Below, one piece after another: positions 9,424-20,316 of a stretch of DNA of 64,000 nt (the stretch's first letter is position 1; each line of letters starts with the position of its first letter). The translations under genes and the position numbers were made by a program. The stretch is from Polynucleobacter necessarius (lineage in GTDB: Bacteria; Pseudomonadota; Gammaproteobacteria; Burkholderiales; Burkholderiaceae), in assembly GCF_900095215.1 (NCBI RefSeq), contig NZ_LT606949.1, forward strand, positions 186,001 through 250,000, in the 5' to 3' direction. Below the pieces are notes generated by a model that ran no database searches, was not told the DNA's origin, and saw nothing but the letters and a program-made list of their open reading frames with translations.

Positions 9424-10176
9424 ATGAGTCTTCCACCGGTATTACTTACATCAAGTGTTGTTGCAATGGATCCAACGGTGGCGCTTAAGAGCCAAGAGGA
9501 TCGCATTTTTTATACCATAGAGTCCATAGGAAAGTGGGCAAAGATCAGTCCTAGAAATAAATTTATTATTTGCGATGGATCTGGCTTTGACTTTACCCCC
9601 CTGGTTCAAGAGCGTTTTCCTGATTTAGAGGTTGAATGCATTTTTTTTATGAATGATCCTGTATTGATAGGTAAGTATGGCAAGGGGTTTGGAGAGGGGG
9701 AGATTATTCGTTTTGCACTAACGCACTCCCAATTTCTTAGCGCATCCGATTGGTTTGTGAAATGCACCGCTAAGCTTTGGGTAGATAACTTCTTCGCATG
9801 CCTGCAAGAGTGGAATGATCAATTTCTGTGCAGAGCATTTTTTGCAAACGTGTATTCTTTAGCGCCAACTTCTTTAGAGTATATTGATACACGTTTTTAT
9901 ATGATCACCAAAGACTTTTATTTGAGAAACTTCTCAAATATCTATGTTAATTTGGGTTTAGATGATGGCTCTAGTATTGAGGGGGAGTTTCTCGACAAGA
10001 TTCGAGAATTAAAGTTGAAACATTTCTTATTTAGGGCCGTCCCCATTATTTCTGGTGTGGGAGGGGGGTCTGGGAAGTACTACAATACCTCATTTTGGAG
10101 GCGAATGAAAGAGAAGCTGCGATCTTACTTGGCCTCTAAAAATTTAGAATTCTGCGACCTTTTTAATCGACCATAG
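9424..10176 (+). CDS. Uncharacterised protein of a polysaccharide locus
   Basis: I do not recognise the family with certainty. From ATG 9424 the protein has 250 residues: a hydrophobic start (PVLLTSSVVAMDP), a Rossmann-like stretch KFIICDGSGFDF, then WFVKCTAKLWVDNF and a glycine-rich IISGVGGGSGKYY close to the end. This layout is reminiscent of small GT-A-like transferases but no firm DxD is placed. The longer ORF starting at 9340 overlaps the upstream gene and is unlikely. Its 3' end overlaps that of the O-antigen ligase on the opposite strand by 14 bases. Confidence 0.6.
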   Translation: MSLPPVLLTSSVVAMDPTVALKSQEDRIFYTIESIGKWAKISPRNKFIICDGSGFDFTPLVQERFPDLEVECIFFMNDPVLIGKYGKGFGEGEIIRFALTHSQFLSASDWFVKCTAKLWVDNFFACLQEWNDQFLCRAFFANVYSLAPTSLEYIDTRFYMITKDFYLRNFSNIYVNLGLDDGSSIEGEFLDKIRELKLKHFLFRAVPIISGVGGGSGKYYNTSFWRRMKEKLRSYLASKNLEFCDLFNRP

Positions 10177-11524
10177 AATTGAGTTTATTTTGCGCCAAAA
10201 CAATACCAGCAAACAGAGCGATGATAAATGCCTGCATTTCAAGCATTTGATCGCGCATAGTGGAGTCTAGTAATCCGCGCAATGCCCACATTACTGCGCT
10301 AGCGAATAAGGCTAAACCAAAAGGGGATGATGATAAGTGCGCTCTAAATGAGATTAAGCCTATTTGTGCATAGTTAATTAAAACCATCAGCAGTAGTATG
10401 GCTCCCAGAATGCCAATGGCTAAAGAGGTATCTATCCAAGCATTATGCGTATGGGAAATAAATATTTTAGGGGTATGGTTGCAGTACTGGGTAATGGCTT
10501 GTTGGTAGGCCTCCTTGGATTGATTAATACCCATCGGATTTTCATAGATCAACATTAAGCCAGCTCTGGCGGCCATCATCCGCGCTCCATCACCGTCAAC
10601 AACACTATCAAGACCCTTTTGTATTGAAGGGGTCATTTCTATACCCTTGTCTTTTAGAGCATTTTCTAGGACTTCAATTCCTTCGCAATAAACCTTACTT
10701 GGATTACCTTCTAGGCCAATCGCAACGCGAGATAGAATTCCGCTCCAACGATTTGGATTACTGACAACGCCAATTTTGTAAATGCCTGCGATAAGAATGG
10801 GTATGGAAAGCAGCAAAAAGATTTTTTTCTTATTGCTAATCCTATTGTCTCTATCAAACAAGAAATAAGTGATCATTACGAAAAAGGCGCCGATAAAAGA
10901 AAACCCCACCCCCCCACGACTTGCTGCAAGCAAAGGTGAGACAACACAAATTGTCATAAGGGCGATAGCTATGTAGCGATAAATTTTACCGTTGGTTTGA
11001 AGAATGCAGAAAGTGCAGAGCAAAATGATGGCCTCCAATGCTGGATACGCAAAGTCACCGTGAATGAGGTTGATGCCCGAGTAGCCCCAAGGAATTGCAC
11101 CAATAGAAATACTTTTGAATAGGAAGAGAATAAGGTGAATGTAAAGTGGGACTGAGAAAGCAATGCCAAGGTAAAGTAAAAATTGATGTGAATTTTTTCT
11201 GCCTAAGATAAGGCCTGTACCAGCGCCAATAATGGAGAACAAAATAAAATGCATCCACTCAGCGCGAAAGTTGCTGAAGGCAGCTTGGTAATTCTCCGAG
11301 AAGAAAATCAGTTGAATACCCAGGTAAACAAAAAAGACCACCAAAAGCTTATTTTTTTGGAAGAATGAACTCCAGTCTGGCTTATAAAAGAGAACGCATA
11401 TTAACAATGCCCCCTCGCATAGGTATCTGCCTGCAATAGTATGTGGAATGTTCCATAGTGGAATTAGCGTGAACAAAGCCACAAAAAATACCATTTTGTG
11501 GATGCTTTTTAAATTGATCAACAT
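10163..11524 (-). CDS. O-antigen ligase family membrane protein
   Basis: Polytopic inner-membrane protein of the O-antigen ligase / Wzy-C superfamily, with about ten or more hydrophobic helices and one long periplasmic loop (roughly residues 255-365) carrying ISHTHNAWIDTSLAIG, the histidine-containing signature of these enzymes. The length of 453 residues is in the usual range. It may transfer undecaprenyl-linked polymer to the lipid A core, or polymerise repeats; sequence alone does not separate the two. It runs against its neighbours, convergent with the unknown gene at 9424 and divergent from rfbB. Confidence 0.82.
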   Translation of the reverse strand: MLINLKSIHKMVFFVALFTLIPLWNIPHTIAGRYLCEGALLICVLFYKPDWSSFFQKNKLLVVFFVYLGIQLIFFSENYQAAFSNFRAEWMHFILFSIIGAGTGLILGRKNSHQFLLYLGIAFSVPLYIHLILFLFKSISIGAIPWGYSGINLIHGDFAYPALEAIILLCTFCILQTNGKIYRYIAIALMTICVVSPLLAASRGGVGFSFIGAFFVMITYFLFDRDNRISNKKKIFLLLSIPILIAGIYKIGVVSNPNRWSGILSRVAIGLEGNPSKVYCEGIEVLENALKDKGIEMTPSIQKGLDSVVDGDGARMMAARAGLMLIYENPMGINQSKEAYQQAITQYCNHTPKIFISHTHNAWIDTSLAIGILGAILLLMVLINYAQIGLISFRAHLSSSPFGLALFASAVMWALRGLLDSTMRDQMLEMQAFIIALFAGIVLAQNKLNSMVD

Positions 11525-11650
11525 TGTTCGCTCTGTAGCAGATATTTTGAGGATTATTACCTAGATTTGCCTGGCTTTCTTAAGTTTCTCGCATTGAGGT
11601 TGGTAAAATGACGTTTCACTGAAGCTTAGAAACTAATAAAGAGAGTATTG

Positions 11651-12709
11651 ATGATTTTAGTAACCGGCGGTGCTGGATTTATTGGCGGTAACTTTGTCCT
11701 CAATTGGCTACAAGTTCCTGGTAATGAAGGTGTGGTTAATTTAGATAAATTAACCTACGCTGGAAATTTGGCTACCCTGGAATCTCTGAAGAACGACCCT
11801 CGCCATGTTTTTATTCATGGCGATATTGGTGACAAAACATTGGTTACCAAGTTATTAAATGAGTACGTGCCTCGTGCAATCGTTAATTTCGCTGCAGAGA
11901 GTCATGTGGATCGATCAATTCATGGCCCTGCTGATTTTGTAGAAACCAATATTGTTGGCACATTTAATTTATTAGAGTGTGCTCGTGAATACTGGAATCA
12001 TCTTGCAGGTGCAGCCAAAGAGAAATTTCGCTTTCATCATGTGTCAACCGATGAAGTGTATGGCTCACTTGCTCTAACAGATCCTGCTTTTACTGAAACG
12101 AATCCTTACGAACCTAATAGCCCTTACTCAGCATCTAAGGCGGCCTCTGATCATTTGGTGCGCGCTTGGTTTCATACCTATGGCTTCCCGGTTGTGACAA
12201 CTAATTGCTCCAATAACTATGGCCCTTATCACTTTCCAGAAAAATTAATTCCGTTGGTGATTTTGAATGCGCTCAATAGCAAGCCATTGCCGATTTATGG
12301 TGATGGCCAACAGATTCGCGATTGGCTCTATGTGGGCGATCATTGTTCTGCTATCCGTGAAGTATTGGCTAAAGGCAAATTAGGTGAAACTTATAACATC
12401 GGCGGCTGGAATGAAAAAGCCAATATTGATGTTGTGGAAACCATATGCGGCATTTTGGATGAACTTAAGCCCCGTGCTGATGGAAAAGGCTATGCAGAGC
12501 AAATTACCTTTGTCAAAGATCGTCCAGGGCACGACCGCCGTTATGCAATTGACGCTAGCAAGGTTGAGAGGGATTTGGGTTGGCGACCTTCTGAAACTTT
12601 TGATACTGGCATCCGTACAACAGTTCAGTGGTACTTAGATAATCCTGTTTGGATTGAGGGCGTGGTGAGCGGCTCTTATCGTGACTGGCTGCAAAAGCAG
12701 TACACCTAA
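11651..12709 (+). CDS. rfbB: dTDP-glucose 4,6-dehydratase
   Basis: Second enzyme of dTDP-L-rhamnose synthesis, an extended SDR that forms dTDP-4-keto-6-deoxyglucose. NAD-binding [10 protein letters not shown] opens the protein, the catalytic THR-Asp-Glu region reads [11 protein letters not shown], and the Tyr-x3-Lys pair is in [13 protein letters not shown] prefer the ATG at 11651 over the TTG at 11648; AAAGAGAG upstream serves as ribosome site. It begins the rfbBDAC run, all intact and in the same direction. Confidence 0.96.
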   Translation: MILVTGGAGFIGGNFVLNWLQVPGNEGVVNLDKLTYAGNLATLESLKNDPRHVFIHGDIGDKTLVTKLLNEYVPRAIVNFAAESHVDRSIHGPADFVETNIVGTFNLLECAREYWNHLAGAAKEKFRFHHVSTDEVYGSLALTDPAFTETNPYEPNSPYSASKAASDHLVRAWFHTYGFPVVTTNCSNNYGPYHFPEKLIPLVILNALNSKPLPIYGDGQQIRDWLYVGDHCSAIREVLAKGKLGETYNIGGWNEKANIDVVETICGILDELKPRADGKGYAEQITFVKDRPGHDRRYAIDASKVERDLGWRPSETFDTGIRTTVQWYLDNPVWIEGVVSGSYRDWLQKQYT

Positions 12710-12729
12710 TTTTTTGACGAAGAATCTAC

Positions 12730-13704
12730 GTGAATATTCTCGTTTTCGGCAAAGATGGTCAGCTAGGTAGAGCATTTAAAGCTGTTTTTGACCCACTACT
12801 TACCTCTGCAAATCTGCAAGTAGCTTATTTCGGTAGAGCAGAGTGCGACCTTAGTACAAAAGAGGAAGTGCTTGCACAACTCAATGCAGCTAAGCCAGAT
12901 CTTATCATTAATGCCTCCGCTTATACGGCAGTCGATAAGGCGGAAACGGAGATGGATTTAGCCTTTGCAGTCAATGTAAAAGCTCCAGAACTCATGGCCC
13001 GTTATGCCACAGAAAATGGCGTCACTTTTTTGCATTATTCCACTGATTATGTCTTTGATGGCAGTAAAGAAGGCTTTTATATAGAGAGCGATGCTCGCAA
13101 CCCATTGAGTGTGTATGGAAAAAGTAAAGCTGCAGGTGAAGAAGCGATAGAACAAGTGTTTGCAACTTCCTCGCAAGGTCAATTTGCAATTTTCAGAACC
13201 AGCTGGGTATATGGCGATGGTGGGAATTTCATTCGCACGATATTGCGTTTAGCAAAAGAGCGCGAAGAATTAACAGTCATTCATGATCAGCGCGGCGTTC
13301 CCACGAGTGCGTTATGGCTTGCACAAATCAGTTTAGATTTGGCGCTCGATGCGGGATGTCGGTTAAAGCAGTTTTCATCAGGCATTTATCACGCCGTACC
13401 AGCCGGGGAAACGACGTGGCATGGTTTAGCTTCTTTTGTGGTCCAGGCTGCCCTCGATGCAGGTGTTGAGCTCAAAGCAAAGCCAGCGGCTATTAAGCCC
13501 ATTTTGGCTATGGAATACCCCCGTCCAGCACCCAGGCCCATGAATTCCAGTATGGATAGCACCAAACTTCGCTTAGCACTGCAAAGTGGGTCTGCAAAAG
13601 CTTCAAACTCCTATAATGAACTCCACAATGTGCCAAATGTCCCTAGTTGGGATCGCATGGTTCAAGAATATGTATCCACGCTAGCCTCAAAAGGTCTTAT
13701 TTAA
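12730..13704 (+). CDS. rfbD: dTDP-4-dehydrorhamnose reductase
   Basis: Last step of dTDP-L-rhamnose synthesis; NADPH-dependent reduction of the 4-keto sugar. The start is GTG at 12730 followed by NILVFGKDGQLG, a Rossmann motif. The reductase signature STDYVFDGSKEG and the Tyr-x3-Lys motif YGKSKAAGE are visible, and VYGDGGNFIRTILRLA marks the substrate region. The 324-residue length is slightly long because of an insert near residues 275-305. Second gene of the rfb operon. Confidence 0.95.
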   Translation: MNILVFGKDGQLGRAFKAVFDPLLTSANLQVAYFGRAECDLSTKEEVLAQLNAAKPDLIINASAYTAVDKAETEMDLAFAVNVKAPELMARYATENGVTFLHYSTDYVFDGSKEGFYIESDARNPLSVYGKSKAAGEEAIEQVFATSSQGQFAIFRTSWVYGDGGNFIRTILRLAKEREELTVIHDQRGVPTSALWLAQISLDLALDAGCRLKQFSSGIYHAVPAGETTWHGLASFVVQAALDAGVELKAKPAAIKPILAMEYPRPAPRPMNSSMDSTKLRLALQSGSAKASNSYNELHNVPNVPSWDRMVQEYVSTLASKGLI

Positions 13705-13744
13705 AGATCTGTAGATGGTTTTTGGTGCTAAACAGGGGTTATGA

Positions 13745-14674
13745 ATGGCTGTAAATCGTAAAGGCATTATTTTGGCTGGTGGGTTTGGTACGCGCCTATA
13801 TCCAGTGACTCAGGCGGTTTCCAAGCAACTCATGCCGGTCTATGACAAGCCCATGGTGTATTACCCACTAAGCACCTTAATGTTGGCTGGTATTCGAGAT
13901 ATCTTGCTTATTTCTACACCACATGACACCCCAAGATTTTCGGAGCTTCTGGGCGATGGTTCTCAATGGGGTCTCAATATTGAGTATTGCGTGCAGCCCT
14001 CACCAGCCGGTTTAGCGCAAGCATTTACGTTGGGTAAAAACTTTGTTGGCAACAACCCAAGCGCATTAGTGCTGGGCGACAATATTTTCTATGGCCACGA
14101 ATTAGTTGACCAGCTTAATAGCGCAAATGAGCGCACTGTTGGGGCATCGGTATTTGCGTATCACGTCAATGATCCAGAGCGTTATGGTGTTGTGGGGTTT
14201 GATAAAGACTATAAAGCGCTATCAATTGAAGAGAAGCCTCTAAAACCTCGCAGCAGTTATGCGGTTACTGGCCTCTATTTTTATGACAATCAGGTTTGTG
14301 ATATTGCCGCTTCAATTAAACCTAGCGCTCGTGGTGAACTTGAGATTACTGATGTGAATCGTGTCTATCTCGATAAGAACGAACTCAATGTGGAAATTAT
14401 GGGTCGAGGTTTTGCCTGGTTGGATACCGGTACACATGATTCATTGCTCGATGCTGCTGGCTTTATTGCAACTTTGCAAAAGCGACAAGGCCTCATGGTG
14501 GCCTGTCCTGAAGAGATTGCGTATCGCCAGGGCTGGATCAGCGCTGAAACTGTGCAGAAGGTTGCTGCGCAGTTAAGTAAAAACAGTTATGGTCAGTACT
14601 TGGGCAAAATTTTGAATGAGCTCAATAGTTCAGCTCAACCAATTTCTCTCTCGGCCAAAAAAGCTGCGAAGTAA
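13745..14674 (+). CDS. rfbA: Glucose-1-phosphate thymidylyltransferase
   Basis: Makes dTDP-glucose from glucose-1-phosphate and dTTP, the entry step to dTDP-rhamnose. The nucleotidyltransferase signature [11 protein letters not shown] is at residues 12-22, followed by [26 protein letters not shown] and the EEKPLKPRS region are also present. The 309-residue length is slightly long at the C-terminus, which ends in a lysine/alanine tail. Its stop overlaps the rfbC start (TAATG). Confidence 0.96.
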   Translation: MAVNRKGIILAGGFGTRLYPVTQAVSKQLMPVYDKPMVYYPLSTLMLAGIRDILLISTPHDTPRFSELLGDGSQWGLNIEYCVQPSPAGLAQAFTLGKNFVGNNPSALVLGDNIFYGHELVDQLNSANERTVGASVFAYHVNDPERYGVVGFDKDYKALSIEEKPLKPRSSYAVTGLYFYDNQVCDIAASIKPSARGELEITDVNRVYLDKNELNVEIMGRGFAWLDTGTHDSLLDAAGFIATLQKRQGLMVACPEEIAYRQGWISAETVQKVAAQLSKNSYGQYLGKILNELNSSAQPISLSAKKAAK

Positions 14675-15264
14675 TGATGAGCTCAAAATTGCGAATTACT
14701 CCTACTACCATTCACGATGTGTTTATCGTAGAGCCAAAAGTATTTGGTGATGAGCGTGGTTGGTTTACTGAATCATTTAATGCGGAAGACTTTGCAAATG
14801 CAACTGGATTGAATGTTCAGTTTGTGCAAGATAACCATTCATTTTCTCGTCAATGGACCTTGCGTGGTTTGCACTATCAATTGGAAAAAACTCAGGGTAA
14901 GTTGGTACGCGTTGTGGCTGGCAGTGTATTTGATGTAGCGGTGGATATCCGCAAAGATTCACCAACGTATGGAAAATGGGTAGGCGTTGAACTCAGCGCA
15001 GAAAATCATAAGCAATTGTGGATTCCACCAAAGCTTGCACACGGATTTTTGGTGCTTTCAGAAACGGCCGAGTTTCTTTACAAGACAACAGATTACTACC
15101 ACCCTCAGAGCGAGGCCTGCCTTGCTTGGAATGATCCAGCGGTTGGAATTGAGTGGCCTTTGCCTGCTGGAGTCCAACCCAATATGCATGCCAAAGATGC
15201 AGACGGTCTTTCATGGGATGCAGTGCCCAAGTTTGAGTCGTATTGGACAATTTTAAAAAGATAA
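14674..15264 (+). CDS. rfbC: dTDP-4-dehydrorhamnose 3,5-epimerase
   Basis: Cupin-fold epimerase acting between RfbB and RfbD. Family hallmarks are FGDERGWFTESFN near the start, the catalytic histidine in LRGLHYQ, and PPKLAHGFLVLSE around residue 115. The length is 196 residues from the ATG at 14674; the next codon but one is also ATG. It is translationally coupled to rfbA and followed 12 bases later by the heptosyltransferase gene, which is probably in the same operon. Confidence 0.96.
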   Translation: MMSSKLRITPTTIHDVFIVEPKVFGDERGWFTESFNAEDFANATGLNVQFVQDNHSFSRQWTLRGLHYQLEKTQGKLVRVVAGSVFDVAVDIRKDSPTYGKWVGVELSAENHKQLWIPPKLAHGFLVLSETAEFLYKTTDYYHPQSEACLAWNDPAVGIEWPLPAGVQPNMHAKDADGLSWDAVPKFESYWTILKR

Positions 15265-15276
15265 GATAATTCTCAT

Positions 15277-16344
15277 ATGAGTGACTTATCTTCGATCTAT
15301 TCAAAAGGTCTTTCTTCAAATCCCAAGATTTTGTTGGTCAAGCTCTCCTCATTGGGAGATGTGCTTCACAACTTACCGATTGTTTGGGATTTGCGTGCCC
15401 GTTTGCCAGAAGCGCAAATTGATTGGGTGGTTGAAGAAGGATATGTTCATCTACTGACACCGCTCCTCTCCAAAGATGGTTTTAAGGGGATTGATCGCAT
15501 TATTCCTTTTGGCTTGCGCCGCTGGCAAAAGAATCTATTTAGGCTTTCTATCTGGCAGGAGTTTTTTGCATTCAAGCAAGATCTCCAGAAAATTTCTTAT
15601 GATGTGATCATTGAAACTCAAGGATTGCTCAAATCCGCCATCGTTTGTTCGCTGGCAAATAAGACTCCGAATGCAGTGATCACTGGCCTTGCTAATGCCA
15701 CAGAATTTTCTGGCTACGAGCCAATCGCTAGATCTTTTTACAATCAAGCGGTGCAAGTGCCTCTGCAGTGTCATGCAGTAGATCGTTCGCGCTGGATAAT
15801 GTGTTCTGCTTTAGATATGCCATTACTTGACCGGAGTAGTGCCCCGCAGTTTTACCCTGAGGCTTATGTCAAATCCTTGAGTGAGAAATCCAAAAGCACC
15901 CCTGTTGAATTGAAATCTCCTTATGTGCTTTGCTTTCATTCGACAGCTAGAGAGGCTAAGCGCTGGCCTAACGAGAGCTGGATCGCTTTGGGTAAAGAGC
16001 TCGCTGCTCGTGGCTACCAAGTGGTTCTACCTTGGGGAAGCTTAGCTGAGCAAGCGGTGAGCAAGGAGCTTGCTTCGCATATTCCGAATGCCTTAGTGCC
16101 TCCTGCATTTTCAATGCAGGATGCGTTTTCAGTGATTGCGGGCGCTGCCCTAACCGTGGGCGTTGACACGGGTCTCACACATCTTGCAGCTGTTTTGGAT
16201 AGACCAACAGTTGAAATCTATTGCGATTCGCCCAGATGGAAAACGGAAGGGTATTGGTCTAGGCGGATTCGTAACGTCGGAGATATTCAGGCGTCACCAC
16301 CAGTTACCGAAGTAGTCGAGGCTTCTTTGAGTTTGCTTGCTTAG
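15277..16344 (+). CDS. waaC: Lipopolysaccharide heptosyltransferase I
   Basis: GT9-family enzyme that adds the first heptose to the Kdo region of the lipopolysaccharide core. LLVKLSSLGDVLHNLPIV near residue 20 and ETQGLLKSAIV near 110 fit this family; the C-terminal ADP-heptose site reads TVGVDTGLTHLAAVLDRP near 290. The length of 355 residues is typical. It closes the rfb operon. Its stop codon overlaps the stop of the tolC pseudogene on the opposite strand by four bases. Confidence 0.9.
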   Translation: MSDLSSIYSKGLSSNPKILLVKLSSLGDVLHNLPIVWDLRARLPEAQIDWVVEEGYVHLLTPLLSKDGFKGIDRIIPFGLRRWQKNLFRLSIWQEFFAFKQDLQKISYDVIIETQGLLKSAIVCSLANKTPNAVITGLANATEFSGYEPIARSFYNQAVQVPLQCHAVDRSRWIMCSALDMPLLDRSSAPQFYPEAYVKSLSEKSKSTPVELKSPYVLCFHSTAREAKRWPNESWIALGKELAARGYQVVLPWGSLAEQAVSKELASHIPNALVPPAFSMQDAFSVIAGAALTVGVDTGLTHLAAVLDRPTVEIYCDSPRWKTEGYWSRRIRNVGDIQASPPVTEVVEASLSLLA

Positions 16345-17975
16345 CGCAGTAAAGCGTTAATCGCCACGAGGTCTTCATCCGTCAATGCGGCAGCATGTGC
16401 TTTTAACCTGATCGCATTCAAGATAGTGTTATATCTAGCTTGTTGTAATAATGAGCGGGTATTGATTAACGAATCCAAGGCAATCAACACATCAATATTG
16501 ATTAAGGTTCCCACGTGGAAGCCAAGTGTGCTGGATTCCAGCCCAGATGAGCTTGCACGTTCTGCTGCCTCGTAGGCCTTAACGCTAGCTAAGCCACCAT
16601 AAAAACCAGTAAAGGCAGTACGAGTATTTTGCGCGGCTGTACGACGGTAGTTATCGTAGTTGGCTTTTGCCGCATCAACCAGCGCGGCATTTTGACGAAT
16701 AACAGAACTGTTAAATCAACCTGAAACCAGTGGAATAGTCATTTGCAACGCTAAGGTGTTGTTATACACATTGGTATTGGATGGCGTGTAATTATTGGGT
16801 GTGCCATTCGAAGTGTTGTATTCAGATGTACCCACTAAATTAATAGTTTGGTAATTTAATGCTTGGGCAGCCCGATAGGTGCTCGCTGCAAGGCTGACAG
16901 AGAGCTGACCTGCTAAGACATTAAAGTTGGCTGATTCTGCTTGGTTGATCCAGTCCTCGAGTGTTTGTCCGGGCGGTAGTTGCGGGTTAACACTTTCCGC
17001 AATGGGATTGCCTTTGGCATCCTTACGCTTGCTGCGTGGATCCTTAAGTACACCTTCAATTTTGGCATCCTTCACGAGAGGCTTAAGTGCACCTACTGGG
17101 CGTCCAACGATTTGTTCTAATGCGCCACGCTTCACAATTAAGTCTGCTTGCGCGGCAATCTCTTGAGAGTTTGCTATATCTAGAGCGGCTTGAGCCGTGT
17201 TGACATCGACAATGGTTTCAAGACCCGCATCAAATTTTGCTTGAGCAGCTTCGAGCTGCTATTTGATCAAATCTTTTTTGTTTTTGTAGGGCGCCACATT
17301 ATCTTGGCTAGTGAGTGCATCAAAGTAGGCTTGCGACACTCGCAAGATTAAATCTTGTTGCGCCAAGAAAAAGCGCATAGCCGCTAACTTGGTATTGAGA
17401 TCACCTTGTTTAAAAAGCTCTAAGGCGCCGATATTAAAAACAGGTTGAGTAAGCGTAACGGTATAACTCTTTTGATCAAAAACACGTGAGTTACCCGAGT
17501 TATTGGAGACGACAGTACTGCCTGTGGCATGCTGGTAGCAACGGGTACCGCCAGGAGTGGCGTTGGCTTGATGTATTGACAGGGAAAAGCCTTGCCAGAA
17601 GAGCTCTTTGCTAGCTTGGTAGTTAAATCGAGCAGCGGTGAGTACTGGGTCACTGCAAGCGGCTTCTTGATAAAGCTGAATTAAATCGTTTAATTGTCCT
17701 TTAGTCTCATTTGCTTTGCCCCCATTACCCCCAACTAAATTAGATGGTGCTACAGCTGCAGGAACTGCTGGCTTACTGGGAGTGGGAGCTATTTGTGGAG
17801 GTTGCTTCAGTCCAATTAAAGTGGATGCGCTTATTGGGGTGGGTAAAGCAGGTCTTGCGGCGCCATTGGGGCTTTGTGCAAGGGCAATGTTAGGTAGCGT
17901 GCTAAGACCGAACGCCTGACTCAGGATCAAACCAAAGGCGGTAAGTCGCGAAAGTCTAAAGCGGTTAGGGGTCAT
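16341..17975 (-). pseudogene. tolC: TolC-family outer membrane efflux protein, pseudogene
   Basis: The open frame is continuous in length (545 codons) but holds two in-frame stops: TAG at codon 239 (after KKDLIK) and TGA at codon 420 (after MTIPLVSG). Between and beyond them the reading is good TolC-like sequence, with AAQAKFDAGLETIVDVNTAQA after the first stop and RRTAAQNTRTAFTGFYGG after the second. An N-terminal signal peptide (LSRLTAFGLILSQAFG) and a proline-rich linker precede the first repeat. There are no frameshifts. The intact protein would be a trimeric outer-membrane channel for efflux pumps or type I secretion. Termination leaves less than half of the barrel/tunnel. Confidence 0.92.
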
Positions 17976-18095
17976 GTAATTTGGATAGTTTTCAATGTGC
18001 CATGGAGTTTAAGGCCAATTTCTTCAAAATGCTGATTTAGACACTATTTTGCCAAATCCCCTGAGCTGTCTCTATATACCTATAAAATTTGGCCC

Positions 18096-18947
18096 ATGGA
18101 TCTTATTTGGTTACTACAGGCAGTCATTCTGGGTGTGGTCGAGGGCTTAACGGAGTTTTTGCCGATCTCCAGTACCGGGCACCTGATATTGGTTGGAGAC
18201 TCGCTCGATTTCAACGATGAACGTGGCAAGGCTTTTGAGGTGATTATTCAGTTTGGCGCCATTTTGGCGGTGTGCTGGGAGTTGCGTGAAAAGTTGCTGA
18301 AGGTAGCCAGTTCTTTTTCTAGTAGTCCTGATGCTCGTCGTTTTGTCCTCAATTTGTTAATTGCTTCCATTCCCGCAATGAGTCTAGGCTTCTTATTTGG
18401 TAAGCATATTAAGGCGGTATTTTTTTCACCTATTCCGGTGGCGAGTGCCTTTATTGTGGGCGCGCTCATTATTTTTTGGGCAGAGCGTCGTCAGCAGAAT
18501 GTCGCCGATGTTTCGAGGCAGATCAAATCTGTAGATGATTTAAGCCTCCTCGATGCGCTTAAAGTGGGCTTGGCGCAATGCGCTGCTTTAATTCCTGGCA
18601 CATCACGCTCAGGCGCAACCATTATTGGTGGCATGTTATTTGGATTGCCTCGCGCAGTTGCTACAGAATTTTCTTTCTTCTTGGCGATGCCGGTAATTGG
18701 TGGCGCTACCGCCTATGAGTTGCTCAAGCTTTGGAAGGCCCCAGTCGCTTTCTCTGGAGAATTTTCCATCGCTATTGCTATTGGAGTCGGTTTTGTAGCT
18801 GCATTTATTTCCGCTTTTGTATGTGTACGCTGGCTGATTCATTATGTAGCTCACCATAATTTCATTCCATTTGCTTGGTACCGAATCGCTTTTGGATTAT
18901 TGGTTTTATTTACCTCTTACACCGGCTTAATTGGCTGGTCTCATTAA
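18096..18947 (+). CDS. uppP: Undecaprenyl-diphosphatase
   Basis: Integral membrane phosphatase that recycles undecaprenyl pyrophosphate, the lipid carrier for peptidoglycan and O-antigen. Catalytic motif [14 protein letters not shown] lies near residues 17-30, and [10 protein letters not shown] near 168 supplies the second signature. At least seven hydrophobic helices are seen in 283 residues. It is transcribed away from the tolC pseudogene with about 120 bases between the starts. Confidence 0.96.
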   Translation: MDLIWLLQAVILGVVEGLTEFLPISSTGHLILVGDSLDFNDERGKAFEVIIQFGAILAVCWELREKLLKVASSFSSSPDARRFVLNLLIASIPAMSLGFLFGKHIKAVFFSPIPVASAFIVGALIIFWAERRQQNVADVSRQIKSVDDLSLLDALKVGLAQCAALIPGTSRSGATIIGGMLFGLPRAVATEFSFFLAMPVIGGATAYELLKLWKAPVAFSGEFSIAIAIGVGFVAAFISAFVCVRWLIHYVAHHNFIPFAWYRIAFGLLVLFTSYTGLIGWSH

Positions 18948-18987
18948 TTTCACTAATAAAACATTATTCAAGCTGAGGCAATAATTT

Positions 18988-19452
18988 ATGGACGCATCAA
19001 TCGACGCAATTACCAATAATATTCAGATCGCCTTGGCGCCAGTATTTTTACTCACCGCAGTAGCCACTTTAATTAATGCGATTTCAGGACGGCTTGCCAG
19101 ATCAGTTGATCGTATGCGAGCAATTCGACACTCGATTGATCGTGGCGAGGTTAAAGATCAGGTCCTTTTGCAGCATATGAATAAAGAGGCGGATGAGGCG
19201 AAAATTCGGGGTCGTCTTTGTACTGCTGCGATCTTTTTCGATGTTCTTAGTGGCGTTTTTATTTCACTAACCGTACTGGAATTATTTTTCTTTCAAGCGG
19301 GTGCGGTACGCTCTTTGCAGACAACCTATGTTATTTGGACTTTTGTCTTGGGATTGATTTTCTTTATGACATCACTCTCCATTGTTCTTGCTGAAATTGT
19401 TTATGCTTACCGCTCAGCAGGGTGGAATACACCGCACGGCGCTGGTAAATGA
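18988..19452 (+). CDS. DUF2721 membrane protein
   Basis: The 154-residue protein has a helix at the start ([19 protein letters not shown]), a charged segment [13 protein letters not shown], and two hydrophobic helices in the C-terminal half ([17 protein letters not shown] and [14 protein letters not shown]). This arrangement matches DUF2721 proteins, whose function is unknown. Its stop overlaps the trmB start (ATGA), so the two are probably translated together. Confidence 0.8.
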   Translation: MDASIDAITNNIQIALAPVFLLTAVATLINAISGRLARSVDRMRAIRHSIDRGEVKDQVLLQHMNKEADEAKIRGRLCTAAIFFDVLSGVFISLTVLELFFFQAGAVRSLQTTYVIWTFVLGLIFFMTSLSIVLAEIVYAYRSAGWNTPHGAGK

Positions 19453-20228
19453 TCAGAACCGACCGAATTCGCTCGTTTGTTCTTAGGGCCGGAAGAACCA
19501 CTGCTCGACAGCAACGTGCTATTGAGGAGTTTGGTCCTCAGTTCTTAATTCCCTATCAAGCATCGAGTCTCAACTTACGTGAGGCGTTTGCAGGCTCGGA
19601 TAGGCCAAAAATTCTGGAGATTGGTTTTGGCATGGGTGAGACCACTGCCAAGATCGCCGCTTTGAGAAGTGATGACGACTTCTTGGCGATCGAAGTTCAT
19701 CCTCCTGGTGTGGGTGCTTTGCTCAAGCTTATAGGTGAGAATCAGTTAACCAATTTGCGACTCATTCGTCATGACGCTGTTGAAGTACTCGAGCAGATGA
19801 TTGCACCAGATAGTTTAGATGGTATTCATATTTACTTTGCCGATCCATGGCATAAGCAGCGCCACCACAAGCGTCGTTTGATTCAGGCTGAGTTTGTACG
19901 ATTGCTGGTTTCTAGATTAAAGCCTGGCGCCTACTTGCATTTGGCTACCGATTGGCATAATTATGCGGAGCAGATGCTCCTCGCCTTAAATGCTGATCCC
20001 GCTTTACACAATACTTCCACTGATTTTGTGAAGATTGCAACATTTGATGTTTCTGATGTGGCACAGCCAGATGAAACTCCAAATGAATTTAAGCCAACCC
20101 TTGAGCAATTAAATGCTCAGCATGCTGGATATGTGGAAAGGCCAGAATATCGGCCAGTCACGAAGTTTGAAAACCGTGGCATCAAACTAGGCCATGGTGT
20201 TTGGGATTTGGTGTACCAGAAAAAATAA
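19449..20228 (+). CDS. trmB: tRNA (guanine-N7-)-methyltransferase
   Basis: Makes m7G46 in the variable loop of tRNAs using S-adenosylmethionine. The SAM motif [12 protein letters not shown] is near residue 57 and the family signature [17 protein letters not shown] near 136; a [11 protein letters not shown] stretch follows. 259 residues, with an extended N-terminus typical of betaproteobacterial TrmB. It starts inside the stop of the DUF2721 gene. Confidence 0.95.
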   Translation: MIRTDRIRSFVLRAGRTTARQQRAIEEFGPQFLIPYQASSLNLREAFAGSDRPKILEIGFGMGETTAKIAALRSDDDFLAIEVHPPGVGALLKLIGENQLTNLRLIRHDAVEVLEQMIAPDSLDGIHIYFADPWHKQRHHKRRLIQAEFVRLLVSRLKPGAYLHLATDWHNYAEQMLLALNADPALHNTSTDFVKIATFDVSDVAQPDETPNEFKPTLEQLNAQHAGYVERPEYRPVTKFENRGIKLGHGVWDLVYQKK

Positions 20229-20316
20229 CAAATTTAGAAAAAATCTGGAAGGTAAAAGTAAGCGAGAGAATGTGTAGTCCTGCTTACAGGCCTACACAAA
20301 CGTACTTCATTTCTAG

